From an uncultured Oscillospiraceae bacterium (lineage in GTDB: Bacteria; Bacillota_A; Clostridia; Oscillospirales; Acutalibacteraceae), in contig CAJUNS010000021.1 in assembly GCA_910587995.1 (NCBI GenBank), positions 1 to 43,414 on the forward strand: a DNA stretch of 43,414 nt. Reading direction: 5' to 3'. The notes beneath the pieces were generated by a model that worked only from the letters and a program-made list of their open reading frames with translations, searched no databases and was not told the origin of the DNA. Each line of letters opens with the position of its first letter. The first letter of the stretch is position 1. The position numbers and the translations under genes are program-made. Below, piece after piece: positions 23,199 through 31,030 of the stretch.

Positions 23199-23768
23199 TC
23201 AGGCCTCCCCGGCCAGCAGTTCGGCGGTGTTTTCGGCCAGGTACTCGTTGATCCACTGGGTTACGTCCGGGGCGTTCAGGGGCACGTCGCCGCCCAACAC
23301 CTCGCGCAGCTGGGTGGTCCGCAGGTCGAACTCCCGCAGGTCCCCCTCCTGGGTGATGAGGCTGCGCTGAAAAATAAAGTCCAGCTCCGGGTTCATCAGC
23401 ACCAGCATAGAGACCGTGCCGTTAATGTCCCCCAGGGGGATCATGTCAACGCTGGAGGGCTTGAACACTGCCGTGGTAACGGTGCCCTCCCCCAGCTTGG
23501 ACTGAATGGAGAAGCTGCCGCCGGTCATCTCCGCCTCCATTTTGAACAGCGGGACGCCCAGCCCAACGCTCCGGGTGGTCCGGGTGGTAAAAAAGGGGTC
23601 TGTTACATGCTCCACCTGTTCCGGGGTCATGCCCCGGCCGTTGTCCCGGATGGAGATAGACAGCGTGTCCTCCCCCCGGTCCTCCCGGACCTCAATGGTG
23701 ATCAGTCCAGCTCCAGCGGAGATGGAATTTTGGGCAATGTCCATTACGTTTAAAGAAAGTTCCCGCAT
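23199..23768 (-). CDS. GHKL ATPase of the hydrogenase cluster, kinase-like without HisKA
   Basis: This 189-residue protein is a histidine-kinase-type ATP-binding domain: N box NVMDIAQNSISAGA, G1 IRDNGRGM, F box DPFFTTR and G2 GLGVPLF are all present at residues about 8-75. There is no HisKA dimerisation domain and no membrane part. The C-terminal half (110-189) is unrelated to kinases. It sits between hydC and the ferredoxin gene; such ATPases are regularly found inside clostridial hyd operons. Whether it phosphorylates a partner or only switches by ATP binding is not known. Confidence 0.88.
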   Translation of the reverse strand: MRELSLNVMDIAQNSISAGAGLITIEVREDRGEDTLSISIRDNGRGMTPEQVEHVTDPFFTTRTTRSVGLGVPLFKMEAEMTGGSFSIQSKLGEGTVTTAVFKPSSVDMIPLGDINGTVSMLVLMNPELDFIFQRSLITQEGDLREFDLRTTQLREVLGGDVPLNAPDVTQWINEYLAENTAELLAGEA

Positions 23769-23895
23769 GGCAGCGCTCCTTACTGTTTATTCTTTTAGAA
23801 CATAAGATCACCATTTCACTTCTTCTTTCGCCTGGGCCAGCCGGGCCGTTGGGCCGCGCGCCGGTCAGGCTTCGTTTTATCTTCCGCTTTTAGGC

Positions 23896-24393
23896 TTACT
23901 CCCGGTACTTATCCAGAATGCCGTCCACATCCTCGGGGGCCAGGCGGCCGTAAACGTCCTCGTTGATCATCAAAACCGGGGCCAGGCCGCAGGCGCCAAT
24001 GCACCGGCAGGCGGTGAGGGAGAACAGTCCGTCCTCCGTGCACTCTTCCGGCTGGATGCCCAGCTTCTGGGTGATCCGGTCCAAAAGCTTGTCAGAGCCC
24101 TTCACATAGCAGGCGGTGCCCAGGCACACGGAGATATGGTTGCGGCCCTTGGGGGTCAGGGAGAACTGGGAATAGAAGGTGGAAACGCCGTAGACCTCTT
24201 CCAGGGGCACATCCAGTCCGTCGGCGATCTTCTTCTGGACCTCCAGCGGCAGGTAGCCGTAGATGTCCTGGGCCTGGTGCAGGGCGGGCATAACCGCGCC
24301 AGCCTGACCCTTGAGGCCATTTATGACTTCGTCAAGCTTTTGAGCCTGCTCGGCGGTATCATGAAACGGCAGAGAGCTGATACGTTTTTGCAT
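23896..24393 (-). CDS. hydC: Bifurcating hydrogenase subunit HydC (NuoE-like 2Fe-2S)
   Basis: HydC (165 residues) is the thioredoxin-like 2Fe-2S subunit of the HydABC complex. The helical N-terminus (HQAQDIYGYLPLEVQKKIAD) and GVSTFYSQFSLTPKG are NuoE signatures. The cluster ligands are Cys-x4-Cys in CLGTAC and Cys-x3-Cys in CRCIGACG. I start it at MQKRISS, where AAAGGAAG lies about 10 bases upstream; the open frame extends 39 codons further, but through AT-rich, hydrophobic and non-homologous sequence. It is the first structural gene of the operon and follows a palindrome-rich control region. Confidence 0.95.
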   Translation of the reverse strand: MQKRISSLPFHDTAEQAQKLDEVINGLKGQAGAVMPALHQAQDIYGYLPLEVQKKIADGLDVPLEEVYGVSTFYSQFSLTPKGRNHISVCLGTACYVKGSDKLLDRITQKLGIQPEECTEDGLFSLTACRCIGACGLAPVLMINEDVYGRLAPEDVDGILDKYRE

Positions 24394-24464
24394 AATCGAC
24401 CATCTTCCTTTCTTGTCTTCGTGACTGTGTCTGTAGGTAATATAGCAAAATTGCGGGCATTTAT

Positions 24465-24552
24465 AATTCTTTAAAAGAATTAAAACCAAAAGAACAACAA
24501 TTTCCAACAAATTTTATCGATACAACTGGTAATACTACCCAGAATATCGATA
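24465..24552 (-). promoter_or_regulatory. Palindrome-rich control region of the hyd operon
   Basis: AATTCTTT-A-AAAGAATT (24465-24481) is a perfect 17-bp palindrome. Two TATCGATA sites (24515-24522 and 24545-24552, the second extended to ATATCGATAT) are 30 bp apart, about three helical turns. I see no perfect -35/-10 pair. Binding by a redox or hydrogen-responsive regulator is inferred. Confidence 0.5.
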
Positions 24553-25284
24553 TCACAAGCTCGATATCCCCCTCCGCAGGGCCTCCAGCACCGCTTTGGC
24601 GGTGCGCTCGGGCAGCGGAAGCTTCAAGGCCGGAGACTCCGCCAAGGTATCCAGATAATGGCTGTCCGAGTCCCGGACAATGCCCATGCCCCGCAACTCC
24701 GGGTACTGGGCCCGCAGGGCTTCCAGGTCCGCCTCCCGGGTCACCTCGGCCACGGTATAGCCGCCCTCGGGGGGAATGCTCCCCAAAGCGGCGGTGACGC
24801 TGTAGGAGTCCCGGTCCACATGGGCGGGAAAGGCCGTGCCGCCATAGGCTTCGGCCAGCCGCTTCACATCATCCACCGCTACAAAGGAGGACACCAGCAA
24901 AAGGTCCTCCAGCGTACCCACCAGCTGGTCCGATTGGTCCAGAATCCGCTGCTCCCCGAAGATTTCCGGCTTGTTTGGAATGTGGGGTATAGTATCATAT
25001 ATGTAGCGGTCGAACTCCATAGCACCTTCCAGGGTCTCAAACAGGCAGACCACATGGGCCTCTTCGGCGGTGCACAGCTCCATGCCCGGCAGTGCCAGAA
25101 TGCCCGCCTCCTGGGCCACGGCCAGTACGGCGGGGGCGTTTTTGCAGGTGTTGTGGTCCGTAATGCCGATGATCTCCAGGCCCATAACAGCGGCCATGCC
25201 CACCAGATTGTTGGGGGTCATGTCGTTGTCGCCGCAGGGGGAAAGGCAGGAGTGAATGTGGAAGTCGTAATAATATTCGTTCAT
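24553..25284 (-). CDS. PHP-domain phosphoesterase
   Basis: This 243-residue protein has the PHP metal-binding motifs: DFHIHSCLSPCG (two His), GITDHN (Asp-His), PGMELCT (Glu), HVDRDSYSV and the final DSHYL. PHP proteins hydrolyse phosphoesters using three metal ions. It lies 3 bp after the DRTGG gene and ahead of hydC. PHP genes occur in the same place in other clostridial hydrogenase clusters; the substrate is unknown, perhaps a nucleotide or phosphoprotein signal (inference). Confidence 0.92.
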   Translation of the reverse strand: MNEYYYDFHIHSCLSPCGDNDMTPNNLVGMAAVMGLEIIGITDHNTCKNAPAVLAVAQEAGILALPGMELCTAEEAHVVCLFETLEGAMEFDRYIYDTIPHIPNKPEIFGEQRILDQSDQLVGTLEDLLLVSSFVAVDDVKRLAEAYGGTAFPAHVDRDSYSVTAALGSIPPEGGYTVAEVTREADLEALRAQYPELRGMGIVRDSDSHYLDTLAESPALKLPLPERTAKAVLEALRRGISSL

Positions 25285-25287
25285 GGC

Positions 25288-25647
25288 TTATATTTTGGCC
25301 AGCTGCTCCGCCAGGCCGCTGAGCTGCTCATAGACGCCGGCCGCGGTTTGGTACAGGTTGGGCCCGCAGCTGTAGACCGGAATTCCCTGCATGTCGGCCC
25401 GCTTTTTGGCGTCCTGGTCCAGGGCGGAGTCCTCGCACAGGACGATGCCGGACACATCGGCCAAAGCGGCCACGGCAATGGCGTTTAGGTTGCCCATCAC
25501 CGTAAGCCATACATTGCCCGACTGGGCCCGGCCCATCACCCAGCTGAGCAGGTCGCCCACATAGCAGCCGTCCACCGGGTTGTCAATGCCGTCCTCTCCG
25601 GCCAGGAGCTTCCAGCGGCAGGCCTGGGCCAGATCGTTGATGGTCAT
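25288..25647 (-). CDS. DRTGG-domain protein (second copy)
   Basis: This 119-residue single DRTGG domain has VDGCYVGDLLSWVMGRAQSGNVWLT and GIVLCEDSALDQDA split over residues 25-90. The fold is found as a regulatory module in some CBS/DHH pyrophosphatases and phosphotransacetylases and probably binds a ligand. It is one of two in this cluster; the other is at 27534. It lies between the sensor-like hydrogenase and the PHP gene. AGGAG precedes the ATG. Confidence 0.85.
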   Translation of the reverse strand: MTINDLAQACRWKLLAGEDGIDNPVDGCYVGDLLSWVMGRAQSGNVWLTVMGNLNAIAVAALADVSGIVLCEDSALDQDAKKRADMQGIPVYSCGPNLYQTAAGVYEQLSGLAEQLAKI

Positions 25648-25679
25648 AAAGATTCATCTCCTTTGTCCATATCGCTTGC

Positions 25680-27002
25680 TTATGATTTCTTTTTTTCTCC
25701 ACCGGGATGCCAGCCCAGGCCGTGCTCCAGTTCAGAGAGGGTGCTGGCTACCTTCTGCATCTGCTTGCGGTAGATGAACACGCAGTCTGTTTTTTTGCAC
25801 ACGCCTTTCACCACGTCCTCGGCAAACGCCCGGCAGGTAGGGGCCCCGCAGGCCCCGCAGTCCAGGCCCGGCAGCTCCTCTTCCAGCCCCTCAATCTCCA
25901 CCATCATCCGCATGGCCTCGGAAAGGTTGCTGGAAAGGGTCATCACATTGGAGAATTCCAGCTCCTCCTCCCAGGCCATTTTGGCGGGCACCGGGCCTCC
26001 GGCCAGGTGGTTCTGGCTGACAGGCAGGTACTTGCGCAGCCGCTGGATGCGGGCTTTGGCCACATAGGGGTTTTCCACGCACAGCACGCCTCCCACGCAG
26101 CCTCCGGCGCAGGCGTTCAGCTCAATAAAGTCCAGGTCGCCAATGCGCTCGTCCTCCACCTCTTCCAGCACCCGTATTACGTTTTCGATGCCATCGGCGG
26201 CTAAGTACTTTTCATTCAGCAGCGCGGCGGACTCGCCCCCGCTGGTAGACCAGCCCACCCCAATGATGCCGGAGTTGGCAATGGGCTCCACGCTTTCCAG
26301 GCGGTCCATGGTGTGGCTCAGGGTGGGGAACACCTCGCTGATGGCAATGGCTCCGTCTACATTGGATTTTTCCATTCCCAGGGGCATTTTGATGTCCGTT
26401 ACCTTGGCCGGGCAGGGGGTGATGAAGAAACAGCCCACGTCTTTTTCCCGCAGGCCGGTCTTTTCCATAGCCTCTTCCTTGGCCATAAGGGCGGCGGTTT
26501 CCATAGGGGATTTAAGAGGCAGCACATGCTCGCACAGGTCCGGAAAACGCACCCGGATCAGCCGGACCACCGCCGGGCAGGCCGAGCTGATTACGGGCCG
26601 GGGCAGGGCCGCCCCGGTTTCCCCGTTGTACATCAATTTGCGGGTGGCCTCGCTGACCAGCTCCGCCGCCCGGGAGACCTCATAGACCTGGTCGAAGCCC
26701 ATCTTCTTAAGCCCGGTAAGCACATAGTCAATGTCATCCAGGTTGTTGAACTGTCCATAGAGGGCGGGCGCGGGCAGGGCGATGCGGTACTTGAATTTAT
26801 CCAGATCCTCCAGGTGGGTGAACTGGGCCCGCTTGGCGTGGTGGGGGCAGATGCGGATGCACTCGCCGCAGTCGATGCAGCGCTCGGTGGCAATGGAGGC
26901 CTTGCCGTTCCGGATGCGGATGGCCTCGGTGGGGCAGCGCTTGACGCAGTTGGTGCAGCCCACGCATTTATCTTCTTTTAGTATGACGGAATGGTAAAAC
27001 AT
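25680..27002 (-). CDS. Sensor-like [FeFe] hydrogenase homologue
   Basis: This 440-residue protein has two 4Fe-4S clusters at the N-terminus (CVGCTNCVKRCP at 13-24, CIDCGECIRICP at 42-53), a hydrogenase large-subunit domain (70-325) and a C-terminal FeS domain (Cys382, 385, 390, 407). The H-cluster motifs are altered: SSACP (139-143) in place of TSC[CS]P, TPCPAK (195-200) and NACAGGCVGG (296-305). The four cluster-type cysteines remain, but the Cys of TSC is Ala, a change reported for sensory HydS proteins. It lacks their usual PAS domain. It most likely senses H2 or redox state and signals through the adjacent ATPase and DRTGG proteins; activity cannot be read from the sequence. Confidence 0.88.
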   Translation of the reverse strand: MFYHSVILKEDKCVGCTNCVKRCPTEAIRIRNGKASIATERCIDCGECIRICPHHAKRAQFTHLEDLDKFKYRIALPAPALYGQFNNLDDIDYVLTGLKKMGFDQVYEVSRAAELVSEATRKLMYNGETGAALPRPVISSACPAVVRLIRVRFPDLCEHVLPLKSPMETAALMAKEEAMEKTGLREKDVGCFFITPCPAKVTDIKMPLGMEKSNVDGAIAISEVFPTLSHTMDRLESVEPIANSGIIGVGWSTSGGESAALLNEKYLAADGIENVIRVLEEVEDERIGDLDFIELNACAGGCVGGVLCVENPYVAKARIQRLRKYLPVSQNHLAGGPVPAKMAWEEELEFSNVMTLSSNLSEAMRMMVEIEGLEEELPGLDCGACGAPTCRAFAEDVVKGVCKKTDCVFIYRKQMQKVASTLSELEHGLGWHPGGEKKKS

Positions 27003-27105
27003 GGTTTGATTATCCTCCTTCTCCGCGGGCGGGCCGGGCCGGAATCCGCGGCGGTGCGCGGAGCAGAATTTCAGGGAGCGGGCGGCGGGAACCCGGAGCG
27101 GCGCG

Positions 27106-27537
27106 CTACCCTTTTCTTCCGGGCACTACCGCCATTCTCACCGTGGTGCCTACCCCCACCGTGGAATCTATGGTCATCTCATCCGTATATTTCTTCATGT
27201 TGGGCAGGCCCATGCCCGCGCCAAAGCCCAGGGCCCGCACATTGTCCGGGGCCGTGGACCAGCCGGCCTGCATGGCCTGCTCCACATCGGGGATGCCGGG
27301 GCCCTGGTCGATGAGGGCAATGTCCACCCGGTCTGGGTCCACATCGACCACGGCCTCGCCGCCGCCGCCGTGAATCACCAGGTTGATCTCCCCCTCATAC
27401 ATGGCAATGGCCACCCGGCGGATGGCGTCCGGCTCGTAGCCCAGCTTTTTCAGCTTGTGCTTTACGTCGCCGCTGGCCTCCCCGGCCCGGGTAAAGTCGT
27501 CTCCCGGCACTTGATATTCCAAATGCAGCATACTCAT
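27106..27537 (-). CDS. RsbW-like ATP-binding protein (anti-sigma/Ser-Thr kinase type)
   Basis: This 143-residue GHKL protein has the HATPase_c_2 layout: EASGDVKHKLKKLGYE, the N box AMYEGEINLVIHG, G1 LIDQGPGIPD and G2 LGFGAGMGLPNMKKYTDE. It resembles RsbW/SpoIIAB-type kinases that phosphorylate an anti-anti-sigma partner, but no STAS partner is encoded here. It overlaps the upstream DRTGG gene by 4 bases (ATGA) and precedes the sensor-like hydrogenase, so all three probably form one signalling unit. Confidence 0.9.
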   Translation of the reverse strand: MSMLHLEYQVPGDDFTRAGEASGDVKHKLKKLGYEPDAIRRVAIAMYEGEINLVIHGGGGEAVVDVDPDRVDIALIDQGPGIPDVEQAMQAGWSTAPDNVRALGFGAGMGLPNMKKYTDEMTIDSTVGVGTTVRMAVVPGRKG

Positions 27538-27884
27538 TGAATGTCGCAGCCTCCCCTCAGCCCGCCCTCAAACAGCAGCCCGCAGGCGGTAAACATCCGG
27601 TAAGGGGTAGAGAGCACGGTCATGTCCTTCATCTCCGCCAGGTCCAGCACCTGCTGGTTTACAGGCTTGCCCCGCACAAAGATGATGCAGTGCATATCCA
27701 TCATCTCGGCGGTGCGCACCACCTGGGGGTTCATCAGCCCCGTCAGCAGCACCGACTGGTCCTTGACAAAGGCCAGCACATCGCTCATCATGTCGCTGCC
27801 GCAGGCGGTTTTTACCTCCTGCTCCAGGTCGCCCTCAATGAGCACTTGGCATTTCAAGATGTCTATGATGTCCTTTACTTGCAT
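27534..27884 (-). CDS. DRTGG-domain protein (first copy)
   Basis: This 116-residue DRTGG domain has LKCQVLIEGDLEQEV, GSDMMSDVLAFVKDQSVLLTG and CIIFVRGKPVNQQVLDLAE. It is the first gene of the minus-strand block and is translationally coupled to the RsbW-like gene. GGAGG lies upstream of the ATG. Its role as a ligand sensor for the kinase is inferred from fusion and neighbour patterns of this domain. Confidence 0.87.
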   Translation of the reverse strand: MQVKDIIDILKCQVLIEGDLEQEVKTACGSDMMSDVLAFVKDQSVLLTGLMNPQVVRTAEMMDMHCIIFVRGKPVNQQVLDLAEMKDMTVLSTPYRMFTACGLLFEGGLRGGCDIQ

Positions 27885-28012
27885 AGTGTTTCCTCCAAAT
27901 TCTCAGGATTATGGGGACGCAAAGGGAGGCCGGGCCCCGGGCTTGGGGCTGGCGGGGGCGCAAATGCCCCGCTGTTTTTTCTGGCGGGAAGCTCCCCATG
28001 CCCGGGGGCAGA

Positions 28013-28054
28013 GTCTCTAACGTTATTATAACATATATAGGGTCTCTAGTGCAA
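28013..28054 (-). promoter_or_regulatory. Promoter of the hydrogenase-regulatory block with GTCTCTA repeats
   Basis: On the minus strand TTGCAC (28054-28049), 18 bp and TATAAT (28030-28025). Plus-strand GTCTCTA occurs at 28013-28019 and 28042-28048, 29 bp apart, flanking the -10. The rest of the gap at 27885-28217 holds a GC-rich leader and the divergent serC promoter. ATTTTATCGA (28057-28066) recurs at 24511-24520 before hydC. Confidence 0.65.
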
Positions 28055-28111
28055 ATATTTTATCGAATTCGCCGCTTTTTTCCATTGCCGCCGCTTTTCG
28101 CCGGGTTTTCC

Positions 28112-28140
28112 TTGCATTTGGGCCCCTGCAACGCTATAAT
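28112..28140 (+). promoter_or_regulatory. Promoter of serC
   Basis: TTGCAT (28112-28117), 17 bp and TATAAT (28135-28140). Confidence 0.8.
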
Positions 28141-28217
28141 AATGGCGGGTACAGGCTTTATCATGTTAATAGGATAAATAAAGTTCGCCGCAAATTTTCC
28201 CCAGGGAGGTATTGTTT

Positions 28218-29303
28218 ATGTCTCGTGTATACAATTTTTCCGCAGGTCCTTCCATGCTTCCGGAGCCGGTGCTGCAAAAGGCCGCCGCCGAAATGATGGA
28301 CTATGCGGGCAGCGGCCAGTCGGTGATGGAGATGTCGCACCGGTCCAAGGTCTATGACGGCGTCATCAAAGGCGCCGAGGCGGCTTTGCGCCAGGTGATG
28401 GCGGTTCCCGATAACTACAAGGTGCTGTTTTTGCAGGGGGGTGCTTCCAGCCAGTTTGCCGCTGTGCCCATGAACTTAATGACCAAATCCCGCAAGGCGG
28501 ACTATGTGCTCTCCGGCCAGTTCTCCACCAAGGCCTTCCAGGAGGGCTCCCGCTATGGGGACTGCAAGGCCGTGGCTTCCTCGAAGGAGGACAATTTCTC
28601 CCACATCCCGGCCATCGATCCGGCGGAGTGCCGCCCGGACGCGGATTACTTCCATATCTGCCTGAATAATACCATCTACGGCACTGCCTGGCACACCCTG
28701 CCCAGCACGGGGGATGTGCCCCTGGTGGCGGACATTTCTTCCTGCATACTCAGCAGGCCCATTGACGTAACGAAATTTGGCCTGCTCTACGCCGGAGCCC
28801 AGAAGAACGTGGCCCCGGCGGGCCTTACCATTGTGATTGTCCGGGAGGATTTGATTGGCGAGCCCCAGGAGGGGACCCCCACCATGTTCCACTATGGGGT
28901 CATGGCCAAGAACGATTCTATGTACAACACCCCGCCCTGCTGGTCCATTTACATCTGCAAGCTGGTGCTGGAGTGGATTCGGGACGAGATTGGCGGACTG
29001 GAGGCTATGGAGGCCCGCAATGTGAAAAAAGCCCAGGTGCTCTACGACTTCCTGGACAGCTCCAAGCTGTTTAAGGGCTGCGCCCAAAAGGACAGCCGGT
29101 CCATTATGAACGTAACCTTTGTCACTGGCGACGGGGACCTGGACGCGGCTTTTGTGAAAGAGGCCGCTGCCGCTGGATTTGTGAACCTAAAGGGCCACCG
29201 CAGCGTGGGCGGCATGCGGGCCTCCATTTACAACGCCATGCCGCCGGAGGGGATCGACAAGCTGGTGGCCTTTATGGCGGAGTTTGAGAAAAACAATGGA
29301 TAA
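28218..29303 (+). CDS. serC: Phosphoserine aminotransferase
   Basis: SerC (361 residues) transaminates 3-phosphohydroxypyruvate to phosphoserine with glutamate, using PLP. The N-terminus YNFSAGPSMLPEPVLQKA is the family signature, SVMEMSHRS binds substrate, GGASSQFAAVPMNL is the PLP phosphate loop, and the PLP lysine lies in YAGAQKNVAPAGL. HRSVGGMRASIYNA at the end binds phosphate. The length is normal. The start at ATGTCTCG has GGGAGG about 8 bases upstream. It overlaps the next gene by 8 bases and is two genes before serA, forming a serine operon. Confidence 0.97.
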   Translation: MSRVYNFSAGPSMLPEPVLQKAAAEMMDYAGSGQSVMEMSHRSKVYDGVIKGAEAALRQVMAVPDNYKVLFLQGGASSQFAAVPMNLMTKSRKADYVLSGQFSTKAFQEGSRYGDCKAVASSKEDNFSHIPAIDPAECRPDADYFHICLNNTIYGTAWHTLPSTGDVPLVADISSCILSRPIDVTKFGLLYAGAQKNVAPAGLTIVIVREDLIGEPQEGTPTMFHYGVMAKNDSMYNTPPCWSIYICKLVLEWIRDEIGGLEAMEARNVKKAQVLYDFLDSSKLFKGCAQKDSRSIMNVTFVTGDGDLDAAFVKEAAAAGFVNLKGHRSVGGMRASIYNAMPPEGIDKLVAFMAEFEKNNG

Positions 29304-29751
29304 CGGGCGTCTTTCCTTCCGGAAGATGGGCCTCTCGGACACGGAGACCGTGCTGGCCCTGTACATGGACTATTACAACACCTGCGAGGAGGGCCAGTGG
29401 ACAGAGGATACTGCCGGGCGGCGCATCCGGCAGGTGCTGGGCATGGACGGTGGCTGGGGCCTGCTGCTGGAAGAGGACAGCAGGCCCGCCGGCTTTGCAA
29501 TGGGCTATTTCAAGCCCTATGACGACCTGACCTCCTTTGTGTTGGAAGAGACCGTCATTACCCGCGCCCGCCAGGGAAAGGGCCTGGGCACCTTGCTTTT
29601 AGCCGGGGTGGAACGCAGGGTCCAAGAGTTAGGTGCCGCAGGCGTGGAGCTAAGCGCGGTCAACGATGAAGTCCATCACCGTTTTTATAGCAGGGCCGGA
29701 TATAGAGACGTGAAAAATTTTGTTCCGAAGTGCAAGTGGTTCTCTAGTTAG
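29296..29751 (+). CDS. GNAT-family N-acetyltransferase in the serine operon
   Basis: This 151-residue GNAT has the acetyl-CoA pyrophosphate-binding loop RQGKGLGTLLL (about 93-103), preceded by the strand VLEETVITRA and followed by HHRFYSRAGYRDV. It starts inside the 3' end of serC (ATG in ...AACAATGGATAA), so its translation is coupled. The substrate is unknown; the position between serC and serA may be regulatory convenience only. Confidence 0.88.
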   Translation: MDNGRLSFRKMGLSDTETVLALYMDYYNTCEEGQWTEDTAGRRIRQVLGMDGGWGLLLEEDSRPAGFAMGYFKPYDDLTSFVLEETVITRARQGKGLGTLLLAGVERRVQELGAAGVELSAVNDEVHHRFYSRAGYRDVKNFVPKCKWFSS

Positions 29752-29799
29752 CTCATGCATTTATTCTCTATCTCTTCACTTTTAGAAAGGATGATTCCC

Positions 29800-30966
29800 G
29801 TGCATAAAATTCTCTGCCTCAATAAGATCAGCCCCACCGGCACCAAACGGTTTGGGGAAAACTATACCTTTTCCCCGGAAATGGAGGATCCGGAGGGCAT
29901 TTTGGTCCGCTCCGCCTCCATGCACGACATGGAGCTGCCCGCCTCTCTGCTGGCCATTGCCCGGGCTGGGGCCGGTACCAACAACATCCCCGCGGAGGAC
30001 TGCGCCAAAAAGGGCGTGGTGGTGTTCAACACCCCCGGGGCCAACGCCAACGCCGTGAAGGAGCTGGTGCTGTGCGCCCTGCTGCTCTCCTCCCGGAAGA
30101 TCGCCCCCTCCATAGACTGGGTGAAGACCCTGAAGGGCCAGGGCGCGGAGGTGAGCAAGCTGGTGGAAAAGGGCAAGGGCCAGTTTGCCGGTCCGGAGAT
30201 TCAGGGCAAGACCTTGGGCGTGGTGGGCCTGGGAGCCATTGGCATTCTGGTGGCCAACGCCGCCCACTCTCTGGGCATGGAGGTCTATGGCTATGACCCT
30301 TTCCTGTCCGTGGACGCGGCCTGGCGGCTGTCCCGCTCTGTCCACCGGTCTCTGTCTTTGGATGAGATTTACCAAAACTGTGACTACATCACCCTGCACC
30401 TGCCGGAGACCCCGGAGACCAAGAACATGATCAACGCTGAAACCCTTGCCAAGATGAAGGACGGCGTGCGCATTGTCAATCTGGCCCGGGGCGGCTTGGT
30501 GGATTCCGCCGCTTTGCTGGAAGCCCTGGCATCCGGGAAAGCCGCGGCCTATGCTACGGATTTCCCGGATGACAGCCTCATCGGCGTGGAAAATGTTGTT
30601 GCCATGCCCCACCTGGGGGCCTCTACCCCGGAGAGCGAGGACAACTGCGCCCAGATGGCCGTGGACCAGATGAAGGAGTACCTGGAAAACGGCAACATCA
30701 TCAACTCTGTGAATCTGCCCAGCCTGACCATGGCCCGGGAGCCCGGCACCCGCCGCATCTGCGTCATCCACCAGAACGTACCCGGAGCCATTGCCACCTT
30801 TACCGCTGTGTGCGGCCAGCAGGGCATCAACATCGAGAACATGCAGAGCAAGTCCCGGGGTGGGTACGCCTACACCATTTTGGACGTAACCGGCGCGGAG
30901 GTCTCCGGCGCGGCCCAGACCCTGGAGAGCCAGGAGGCCATTATCCGGGTGCGGGTGATTGGCTGA
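29800..30966 (+). CDS. serA: D-3-phosphoglycerate dehydrogenase
   Basis: SerA (388 residues) oxidises 3-phosphoglycerate with NAD, the first step of serine synthesis. It has GAGTNNIP (substrate loop), the Rossmann motif GVVGLGAIG, the NLARGGLVD motif with the catalytic Arg, and the catalytic His in MPHLGAST. The C-terminal ACT domain (about 318-388, VIHQNVPGAIATF) probably senses serine. The segment between Arg and His reads DFPDDSLIG, shorter than in classical SerA, as in other about 390-residue bacterial forms. The GTG start (VHKILCLNK) follows AGAAAGG by 9 bases; upstream in-frame ATGs lie in or before that site. Confidence 0.93.
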   Translation: MHKILCLNKISPTGTKRFGENYTFSPEMEDPEGILVRSASMHDMELPASLLAIARAGAGTNNIPAEDCAKKGVVVFNTPGANANAVKELVLCALLLSSRKIAPSIDWVKTLKGQGAEVSKLVEKGKGQFAGPEIQGKTLGVVGLGAIGILVANAAHSLGMEVYGYDPFLSVDAAWRLSRSVHRSLSLDEIYQNCDYITLHLPETPETKNMINAETLAKMKDGVRIVNLARGGLVDSAALLEALASGKAAAYATDFPDDSLIGVENVVAMPHLGASTPESEDNCAQMAVDQMKEYLENGNIINSVNLPSLTMAREPGTRRICVIHQNVPGAIATFTAVCGQQGINIENMQSKSRGGYAYTILDVTGAEVSGAAQTLESQEAIIRVRVIG

Positions 30967-30995
30967 TTGACAACCAGAGAGCCCTTTGCTATAAT
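30967..30995 (+). promoter_or_regulatory. Promoter of the MazG-like gene
   Basis: TTGACA (30967-30972) begins one base after the serA stop codon, followed by 17 bp and TATAAT (30990-30995). It matches the consensus fully. Confidence 0.92.
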
Positions 30996-31030
30996 GATCC
31001 CAGAACAGAAAGCATCTGAGGGAGAGGGAA

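Noticed and set aside
24430..24560. Rex-type operator before hydC
   Set aside because: The TTGTTAA/TTAACAA half-site pair is not present at the right spacing; the palindromes there have different sequence.
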